Source: JANYCG01 sp031397915
GTDB taxonomy: Bacteria; Pseudomonadota; Gammaproteobacteria; Burkholderiales; Burkholderiaceae_C
Assembly: GCA_031397915.1 (NCBI GenBank)
Contig: JANNMM010000380.1
Coordinates: 1 to 5,539 of the forward strand
Direction of reading: 5' to 3'
DNA length: 5,539 nt
The translations under genes were made by a program, and so were the position numbers. Position 1 is the first letter of the stretch. Each line of letters starts with the position of its first letter. This document shows positions 1 through 4,447 of the stretch, one piece after another. The notes under the pieces were generated by a model that made no database searches, had not been told where the DNA came from, and saw only the letters and a list, made by a program, of their open reading frames with translations.

Positions 1-1479
1 CACTAGTGGGCGAGTTGCTTCGTCCTTCGCTAAGGCCCACGGTTTGTTGGCATCGAAGTATTGATTCAACTGATCCGCATAGGTCATACAAAGGCGCAAG
101 GCCTTTCCATAATCGCGCTCCTCGTAAGCCGTTTTCACAGCACTTTCGATATCGATTAGGCCAAATATGTGAACGTCCTCTGCCGACAGCGCTTCCTTGG
201 GAGCAGAAAGTTGCCCGCCGAAGTACTGAACGAGAAAATTCGCCGCCCGGCTCGCAATATTCACATACTTGCCAATCAAATCCGAATTCACCCGCGCCAT
301 GAAATCTTCAGGGCTGAACTCGATGTCTTCGTTTTTTGCGGTGAGTTTGGTGGCAATGTAATAACGCAGCCATTCGGGGTTCATGCCCAGCGAGAGGTAT
401 TTCAGCGGGTCCAGTCCGGTGCCGCGGCTTTTGCTCATCTTCTCGGCGTTCACAGTGAGGAAGCCGTGCACAAACACGTTGTGCGGGGTCTTGCGGCCGC
501 TGAACTTCAGCACCGAGGGCCAGAAAAGCGTGTGGAAATTGACAATGTCTTTGCCAATGAAGTGGTATTGCTCAACCGACGGGTCCGCCATGTAGGCGTC
601 AAAATTCTGGCCCCTCTTTTCAAGCAGGTTTTTGAGCGAGGCGAGGTAACCAATCGGCGCGTCAAACCAGACGTAAAAGTATTTGCCGGGCGCGTTCGGG
701 ATTTCGATGCCGAAGTAGGGGGCGTCGCGCGAGATGTCCCAGTCGGCCAGGCCTTCGGAGGTGCTGCCGTCCTGGTTGGTGCGCAGCGAGAACCATTCCT
801 TGACCTTGTTGGCCACTTCCGGTTGCAGGCGTGGTTTGCCGTTTTCGTCGTTGCCTTGTGTCCATTCCTGCAAAAATTCGACACAGCGCGGGTCAGAGAG
901 TTTGAAGAAAAAGTGTTCGCTGGACTTGAGAACCGGCGCCGCGCCGCTCACCGCGGAATACGGGTTCTTCAGGTCCGTGGGCGCGTAGACCGCGCCGCAG
1001 TTCTCGCAGTTGTCGCCGAATTGGTCTTTCGTGCCACATTTGGGGCATTCACCCTTGATGAAACGGTCCGGCAGGAACATGTTCTTCTCGGGGTCGAAAA
1101 ACTGCTCCACGCTTTTTTTGCCAATCAGCCCAACCCGGTCGAGCGCTTCGTAGATGGACTTGCACAGGGCGTGGTTCTCTTCGCTGTCGGTATGGCTCCA
1201 GTTGTCAAACTTGATGTGGAAGCCGTCGAGGTACTCAGGGCGGCCCGCGGCGATGTTGTCGACAAACTGGCGCGGCGAGACGCCGGCTTTTTCGGCTGCA
1301 ATCATGATCGGCGCGCCATGGGCGTCATCGGCGCAGACAAAGTTGACGTCATGCCCCTGCATCCTCTGAAACCGCACCCAGATGTCGGCCTGGATGTATT
1401 CCATGATGTGGCCGATGTGGAAGTTGCCGTTGGCGTAGGGCAGGGCGGTGGTGACGAAGAGTTGGCGCGGGGCGGTCAT
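1..1479 (-). CDS. metG: Methionyl-tRNA synthetase (partial, C-terminus beyond left edge)
   Basis: Cytoplasmic class I aminoacyl-tRNA synthetase that charges tRNA-Met and initiator tRNA with methionine, using ATP. The reverse strand is open from the ATG at 1479 to the left edge, giving 493 residues. The E. coli enzyme is about 677 aa, so the rest of the anticodon-binding domain and any C-terminal dimerisation domain are missing. Visible hallmarks: the HIGH signature at 21-24 inside a Rossmann-type start (LPYANGNFHIGH); a four-cysteine zinc knuckle in the connective peptide (C145, C148, C158, C161); WFDAPIGY at 271-278; and the KMSKS loop at 347-351. The helical anticodon-binding domain starts near residue 390. 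The ATG is chosen because the protein then begins at the family's usual distance from HIGH; no clear Shine-Dalgarno precedes it. The gene diverges from mtfA. Codons in the last 170 bp (window positions 1-170) are less GC-biased than the rest. Family assignment is essentially certain. Confidence 0.98.
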   Translation of the reverse strand, partial: MTAPRQLFVTTALPYANGNFHIGHIMEYIQADIWVRFQRMQGHDVNFVCADDAHGAPIMIAAEKAGVSPRQFVDNIAAGRPEYLDGFHIKFDNWSHTDSEENHALCKSIYEALDRVGLIGKKSVEQFFDPEKNMFLPDRFIKGECPKCGTKDQFGDNCENCGAVYAPTDLKNPYSAVSGAAPVLKSSEHFFFKLSDPRCVEFLQEWTQGNDENGKPRLQPEVANKVKEWFSLRTNQDGSTSEGLADWDISRDAPYFGIEIPNAPGKYFYVWFDAPIGYLASLKNLLEKRGQNFDAYMADPSVEQYHFIGKDIVNFHTLFWPSVLKFSGRKTPHNVFVHGFLTVNAEKMSKSRGTGLDPLKYLSLGMNPEWLRYYIATKLTAKNEDIEFSPEDFMARVNSDLIGKYVNIASRAANFLVQYFGGQLSAPKEALSAEDVHIFGLIDIESAVKTAYEERDYGKALRLCMTYADQLNQYFDANKPWALAKDEATRPLV

Positions 1480-1575
1480 GAATTGGGGCGGGCGGGTTCA
1501 GGGTGGCATCGGGCCTGGGCTTGCAGGCACGGACGCTTGCTTGCAAAGGCGCGATGGAGAACAGCAAAAGGGCCA

Positions 1576-1581
1576 ATTATC
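1576..1581 (-). promoter_or_regulatory. Weak candidate -10 element for metG
   Basis: On the minus strand this reads GATAAT, five of six matches to the sigma-70 -10 consensus, about 97 nt upstream of the metG ATG in the 169-bp metG/mtfA divergent gap. No convincing -35 hexamer sits 16-18 bp further upstream, so this is only the best candidate. I could not find a credible promoter for mtfA on the other strand of the same gap. Confidence 0.2.
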
Positions 1582-1648
1582 CCAAGGAAAGCGCACAGGT
1601 CGTTACGGGCGGCATTGCATTTGCGCAGCCCGGACCAATTTGAATTTC

Positions 1649-2485
1649 ATGAACCCGGCCGATTTCACCTCCACCGTGGCGATGTTGGGTGTCACTGCGA
1701 TGGGCATGTTGGGTGCTTTGGCGCTGGCGGCCGGTCCTCTTAGGGAGCGGCTCCGGCGCGCGCGGATACGGGCAGAGCCGTTTCCGGAAGCGTGGCGGCG
1801 CATCTTGCGTCAGCGCGTGCCTGCGGTGGCGCAGTTGCCGGCCAATTTGCAGCGCCTGTTGAAGCAGCATATCCAGGTGTTTTTGGCTGAAAAGGCCTTT
1901 GTGGGGTGCCAGGGCCAGGCCATCACCGACGAGGTGCGTGTCACCGTGGCCGCGCAGGCCTGCCTGCTGTTGCTGGGGGATACCGAACCCGCCTGTTACC
2001 CGAGGCTGACGCGCATTCTGGTCTATCCAAATACCTTCCAGGTGCAACACGAGCGCGCACTGGGCGACGGCACGGTTCAGGTACAGGCCAAGGCGCTGGC
2101 AGGCGAGTCGTGGGTGCAGGGACAGGTGATCCTGGCCTGGGCCGAGGTCGTGGCGGGCGCGGCGAACCGGGCCGATGGCCGCAACGTCGTCTTGCACGAG
2201 TTCGCGCACCAGATCGATCAAGACACCGGCCACGCCGACGGACGCCCGTGGCGACCCACGGCAGCCGCACGGCGGCGCTGGAACGCCGTAATGGGTGCCG
2301 CTTTTGAGCAATTGCAGCAACAGCCCTCCGCTGTGATCGAAGCTTACGGCGCGAGTGATCCTGCTGAATTTTTTGCCGTGTTGACCGAGGTGTTTTTCGA
2401 GCGGCCCGAGGCGCTCGCGGCCGAAGCGCCCGAGGTGTTTCGCGAGTTGGTGGGGCTGTACCGGGTTGACCCGACAACTTGGTAA
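1649..2485 (+). CDS. mtfA: MtfA-like M90 zinc peptidase with N-terminal membrane segment
   Basis: Zinc-dependent peptidase of MEROPS family M90. In E. coli and Klebsiella, MtfA has aminopeptidase activity and binds the glucose repressor Mlc (DgsA). The product is 278 aa (E. coli about 265). The gluzincin site is visible: HEFAHQID with zinc ligands H183 and H187 and catalytic E184, and the distal glutamate ligand E240 in DPAEFFAVLTEVFFE, spaced as in E. coli MtfA. Residues 9-30 are a hydrophobic stretch followed by an arginine-rich segment (RERLRRARIR, 32-41). This suggests an inner-membrane anchor with the peptidase domain in the cytoplasm, whereas E. coli MtfA is soluble. The ATG at 1649 is chosen because the frame further upstream overlaps conserved metG codons and shows no protein-like sequence. 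No good Shine-Dalgarno is seen. The gene diverges from metG and converges on azoR. No Mlc or PTS gene is in view, so the substrate is unknown. Confidence 0.9.
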   Translation: MNPADFTSTVAMLGVTAMGMLGALALAAGPLRERLRRARIRAEPFPEAWRRILRQRVPAVAQLPANLQRLLKQHIQVFLAEKAFVGCQGQAITDEVRVTVAAQACLLLLGDTEPACYPRLTRILVYPNTFQVQHERALGDGTVQVQAKALAGESWVQGQVILAWAEVVAGAANRADGRNVVLHEFAHQIDQDTGHADGRPWRPTAAARRRWNAVMGAAFEQLQQQPSAVIEAYGASDPAEFFAVLTEVFFERPEALAAEAPEVFRELVGLYRVDPTTW

Positions 2486-2502
2486 ATACTGCTTTCAACA
2501 TC

Positions 2503-2531
2503 AATAATTAACATGGGTGTTAATTATTTTT
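2503..2531 (+). terminator. Probable rho-independent terminator of mtfA
   Basis: A perfect 11-bp inverted repeat, AATAATTAACA / TGTTAATTATT, encloses a TGGG tetraloop and runs into a T tract (TTTTT at 2527-2531, then GATTTTTG). It begins 17 nt after the mtfA stop. Position and T tail fit an intrinsic terminator for the plus strand, but the stem has only one G-C pair, so it would be weak. A protein-binding palindrome is the alternative. On the minus strand it has no T tail, so it is unlikely to serve azoR. Confidence 0.5.
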
Positions 2532-2599
2532 GATTTTTGCGGAATTTATGAAAATTTAAAGCTTTTTTGGCCTCTAAGTCACGTATTTATTTAAAGTAA

Positions 2600-2618
2600 T
2601 GCTATATAAAATATAGCA
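2600..2618. repeat. 19-bp AT-rich palindrome between mtfA and azoR
   Basis: TGCTATAT-AAA-ATATAGCA has perfect 8-bp arms around a 3-bp centre. Read on the minus strand it is a small hairpin about 90 nt beyond the azoR stop, followed by TTACTTT, so it could be a weak azoR terminator. It could also be an operator. The skewed base composition makes chance palindromes more likely here. Confidence 0.4.
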
Positions 2619-2707
2619 AATGGAGCGATGAACCGTGTTAAGACGCGGCAGGTGGTTCCACCAGGCCATGCCAGTGAAATCCTTGCCTGCTGCGGTCCCC
2701 AACGTGT

Positions 2708-3358
2708 TTAGGCCGCTTTTTTGGCCAAATCCTGATTCGCCGCCGGTTGGGCCAGTGCCCGCACAGCCAGCGCGGCGCTGTCAAGGGCGGCGGTTTTAGC
2801 CGGCTCACCCATCGCCACCCCTTCGGCGCGCACAAAACGCACGTCGGTGATGCCCAGAAAGCCCAACACCGTTTGCAGGTAACTCTCCTGGTGCTCCATG
2901 GCGCGGCCGCCTTCGCTGGTGGAATAGACGCCGCCGCGGCTTGAGACGACGATCACGGTTTTGCCACCCGCCAGGCCGTGGGGGCCTTTATCGGAGTAAC
3001 CAAACGTCCTGCCCGGCTGGGCGATGCGGTCGATCCAGGCGCGCAATTGCGTTGGGATGCCGAAGTTGTACATAGGCGCGCCGATCACCACCACGTCTGC
3101 GGCGAGGAACTGGCTGACAAGTTTTTCAGAAATGGCGTTTTCGGCCTTTTGCAGCGCGCTGGGTTTCTGGTCCGAAGGCGGAGCACGAAAACCCATGGAG
3201 TCGGCGTTGAGGTGGGTCGGCGCGTCTGCAGCCAAATCCAGGTACTCGACTTTGGAGACGGCGTGGCTAGTGCGCCATTGCTCCACGATCTGGTGAGTGA
3301 GCGCTCGCGAAACAGAATGGGTACCCAAGATGCTGGAGTCAATGTGCAGGAGGTTCAT
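2708..3358 (-). CDS. azoR: FMN-dependent NADH azoreductase / quinone oxidoreductase
   Basis: Cytoplasmic flavodoxin-fold enzyme that uses NADH and FMN for two-electron reduction of quinones and, with model substrates, azo dyes. It protects against quinone and thiol-reactive stress. The 216-aa product (E. coli AzoR about 201) begins MNLLHIDSSILG and shows the FMN-binding elements at family positions: S9, the SVS turn at 15-17, MYNF at 96-99 and SRGG at 140-143. GRTFGYSDKGPHGLAGGK (116-133) is also characteristic. The ATG at 3358 is preferred because it reproduces the family N-terminus; an in-frame TTG at 3382 would add eight unsupported residues. Neither has a strong Shine-Dalgarno. The C-terminus is about 15 residues longer than in E. 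coli and rich in Ala and Lys. The gene diverges from a LysR-type regulator, which is likely its controller. Confidence 0.95.
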   Translation of the reverse strand: MNLLHIDSSILGTHSVSRALTHQIVEQWRTSHAVSKVEYLDLAADAPTHLNADSMGFRAPPSDQKPSALQKAENAISEKLVSQFLAADVVVIGAPMYNFGIPTQLRAWIDRIAQPGRTFGYSDKGPHGLAGGKTVIVVSSRGGVYSTSEGGRAMEHQESYLQTVLGFLGITDVRFVRAEGVAMGEPAKTAALDSAALAVRALAQPAANQDLAKKAA

Positions 3359-3391
3359 GGTCAGGCTTTCGAAGTGGTTCAAGAAGAATTA

Positions 3392-3420
3392 AGTATCCCG
3401 GAGATACAATCTATTGATAA
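3392..3420 (-). promoter_or_regulatory. Candidate azoR promoter
   Basis: On the minus strand TTATCA (3420-3415, four of six matches to -35) is followed after 17 bp by GATACT (3397-3392, four of six to -10), placing the start of transcription about 25-30 nt upstream of the azoR ATG. Each hexamer is mediocre, as expected of an activator-dependent LysR target promoter. The -10 overlaps the LysR-box-like dyad at 3393-3407, and the -35 shares bases with the lysR -35. Confidence 0.35.
3393..3407. promoter_or_regulatory. LysR-box-like dyad (T-N11-A) at azoR promoter
   Basis: GTATC-CCGGA-GATAC is a perfect 5-bp dyad, and its inner bases (T3394 to A3406) fit the T-N11-A rule for LysR-type regulator sites. 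It lies between azoR and the divergent lysR gene, 35 bp upstream of the azoR start codon and over the proposed -10. I infer that the adjacent regulator binds here. The form and position are seen; the binding is not shown. Confidence 0.5.
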
Positions 3421-3444
3421 GTACCCAATATTGGTTTAGATTGT
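3406..3444. repeat. Long-spaced inverted repeat in the azoR/lysR control region
   Basis: ACAATCTA (3406-3413) and TAGATTGT (3437-3444) are perfect 8-bp inverted arms with centres 31 bp apart, close to three helical turns. They flank both -35 elements and the palindrome CCAATATTGG (3425-3434). This spacing would let two protein dimers bind the same face of DNA, as LysR tetramers do. Some of the match could be chance, since the spacer length was not fixed in advance. Confidence 0.4.
3414..3442 (+). promoter_or_regulatory. Candidate sigma-70 promoter of the lysR gene
   Basis: TTGATA (3414-3419, five of six to -35), a 17-bp spacer, and TAGATT (3437-3442, four of six to -10) predict transcription starting near 3449 and a leader of about 57 nt. 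The -35 coincides with the azoR -35 on the other strand, and the -10 overlaps two of the dyads, which suits negative autoregulation. Confidence 0.5.
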
Positions 3445-3460
3445 CCTATTTTTGGGACAA
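3441..3460. promoter_or_regulatory. 20-bp dyad over the lysR start of transcription
   Basis: TTGTCC-N8-GGACAA has perfect 6-bp arms and an AT-rich centre. It spans the 3' end of the proposed -10 and the expected +1 of lysR, a location typical of an autorepression operator. It differs in sequence from the dyad at 3393-3407, so it may serve another protein or be a lower-affinity site. Confidence 0.4.
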
Positions 3461-3495
3461 AAAGCACCTTGAAAGCCGCGAGCAGGGTCAACTGA

Positions 3496-3500
3496 GGGAG
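3496..3500 (+). promoter_or_regulatory. Ribosome binding site of lysR gene
   Basis: GGGAG, within GAGGGAG, ends 5 nt before the ATG at 3506 and supports that start. Confidence 0.6.
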
Positions 3501-3505
3501 TTTCC

Positions 3506-4423
3506 ATGCAAGATTTGAACGACATGGTGTATTTCGCCGAAGTGGTGGAACACGCCGGCTTTGCAGCGGCAGGGCGGCACCTGGGCTTGCCCAAGTCGAA
3601 ACTGTCGCGCAGGGTTGCCGAACTGGAGGCGCGGCTGGGTGTGCGTTTGTTGCAGCGCACCACGCGCAAGTTGTCGCTCACGCAGGCCGGCGAGGTTTTT
3701 CACCGCCACTGCCTGGCCATGCGCGACGCCGCTGACGCGGCCGACGAAGCGATGCAGCAGGCGCGCACCGAACCGCAGGGCATCGTCAAAGTGGCTTGCC
3801 CGGTAACTTTGGCGCAAAGCACCATCGGGCCGATTCTGGGCACCTTCCTCGCGCGTTACCCCCAGGTGCAGGTTGACATGCAGGTCAGCAACCGTGTGGT
3901 CGACCTGGTGGAGGAGGGTTTTGACGTGGCGCTTCGGGTGCGCGGATCGCTCGAAGACAGTGGCAGCCTGGTGGTGAAAAACCTGGGCCTCACGCGCGCA
4001 CTGATGGTTGCCAGCCCGACACAACTCGCGCGATACGGGCAGGTCGTCAAGTTGAGCGACCTGGCGCGGCTGGACACGGTCAACATGTCCGCCACCCAGG
4101 GACAAGCCACCTGGCATCTGGGCGGGCCAGACGAGAAAAGCTACACGCTGGAGCATCGCCCGCGCCTGGTTGCTGACGATTTGTTGACGCTCAAATTCGC
4201 CGTTCTGGACGGCACTGGCATGTGTGTTTTGCCGGACTACATGTGCCGCCAGGAGTTGCTGGACGGGCGTCTGGTCGAGGTCTTGCCCGGCTGGGGACCG
4301 CGGCCAGGCATCGTGCATGCGGTCTTCCCGTCCCGTCGCGGAATGGTGCCCGCCGTGCGGCGATTCCTGGACTTTCTCGGTGAAAACGTTCATGGTGAAA
4401 ACGACAACTTGCCCGCCCGGTAG
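3506..4423 (+). CDS. LysR-type transcriptional regulator, probable regulator of azoR
   Basis: DNA-binding regulator of 305 aa, the usual LysR length. Residues 3-62 form the winged helix-turn-helix (MVYFAEVVEHAGFAAAGRHL, then SKLSRRVAELEARLGVRLL and RTTRKLSLTQAG). A linker helix covers about 63-88, and a periplasmic-binding-protein-like effector domain (CrgA-like group) runs from about 92 to 295, with NRVVDLVEEGFDVALRVR at 129-146. Four cysteines are present (69, 98, 240, 247); C98 sits in VACPVTLA at the start of the effector domain. The start has a good ribosome site and the standard LysR N-terminal spacing. Divergence from azoR across a 147-bp dyad-rich gap implies that it controls azoR and itself, perhaps in response to quinones. 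The effector is not readable from sequence. It ends 24 bp before apbC on the same strand, so read-through is possible. Confidence 0.93.
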   Translation: MQDLNDMVYFAEVVEHAGFAAAGRHLGLPKSKLSRRVAELEARLGVRLLQRTTRKLSLTQAGEVFHRHCLAMRDAADAADEAMQQARTEPQGIVKVACPVTLAQSTIGPILGTFLARYPQVQVDMQVSNRVVDLVEEGFDVALRVRGSLEDSGSLVVKNLGLTRALMVASPTQLARYGQVVKLSDLARLDTVNMSATQGQATWHLGGPDEKSYTLEHRPRLVADDLLTLKFAVLDGTGMCVLPDYMCRQELLDGRLVEVLPGWGPRPGIVHAVFPSRRGMVPAVRRFLDFLGENVHGENDNLPAR

Positions 4424-4430
4424 ACTACCG
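4418..4430. repeat. 13-bp palindrome over the lysR stop codon
   Basis: CGGTAG-A-CTACCG is perfectly symmetric about A4424 and includes the TAG stop of the lysR gene. It has no T tract after it, so it is not a terminator. About one palindrome of this size is expected by chance in a window this long. Only its position, just before the apbC ribosome site, makes it notable. Confidence 0.3.
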
Positions 4431-4436
4431 CCCTCT

Positions 4437-4441
4437 AGGAG
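4437..4441 (+). promoter_or_regulatory. Strong Shine-Dalgarno of apbC
   Basis: AGGAG ends 6 nt before the ATG at 4448. It is the best ribosome site in the window and fixes the apbC start. Confidence 0.8.
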
Positions 4442-4447
4442 TAATCA

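Larger units (their letters stand above)
2486..2620. other. AT-rich intergenic patch (about 24% GC)
   Basis: By hand count 33 of 135 bases are G or C, against clearly GC-rich genes on both sides. The patch lies between the 3' ends of mtfA and azoR. It contains the terminator-like hairpin at 2503-2528 and the palindrome at 2600-2618, but no credible gene. The remaining gap (2621-2707) returns to normal composition and holds only a 27-codon open frame with a poorly spaced ribosome site. The patch may mark an old insertion junction or a binding region for an H-NS-like silencer; the sequence alone does not decide. Confidence 0.6.

Noticed and set aside
1448..1648. Upstream extension of the mtfA frame to a start at 1448.
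   Set aside because: The added 67 residues overlap the conserved metG start and look non-protein-like; the ATG at 1649 gives a family-length product with a clean hydrophobic N-terminus.
169..1743. Open plus-strand frame of 524 codons antisense to metG.
   Set aside because: It is the mirror of metG, whose minus-strand translation carries HIGH, four zinc cysteines and KMSKS. The plus-strand protein shows no family features; open antisense frames are common in GC-rich genes.
1577..2320. Minus-strand frame of 247 codons antisense to mtfA.
   Set aside because: No recognisable domain, and the plus strand encodes the HEFAH...DPAE zinc peptidase.
2651..2662. GGTGG-TT-CCACC inverted repeat as an azoR terminator.
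   Set aside because: The two-base loop is too tight, and no T tract follows on the minus strand.
3358..3382. TTG start for azoR at 3382.
   Set aside because: It adds eight residues not seen in the family and lies almost at the predicted transcription start; MNLLHIDSS at 3358 matches the known N-terminus.
2978..3439. Plus-strand frame of 153 codons antisense to azoR.
   Set aside because: Shadow of azoR, which shows all FMN-binding motifs at their family positions.
3488..4393. Minus-strand frame of 301 codons antisense to the lysR gene.
   Set aside because: Shadow of a full-length LysR protein with a clear helix-turn-helix; the antisense translation has no recognisable features.
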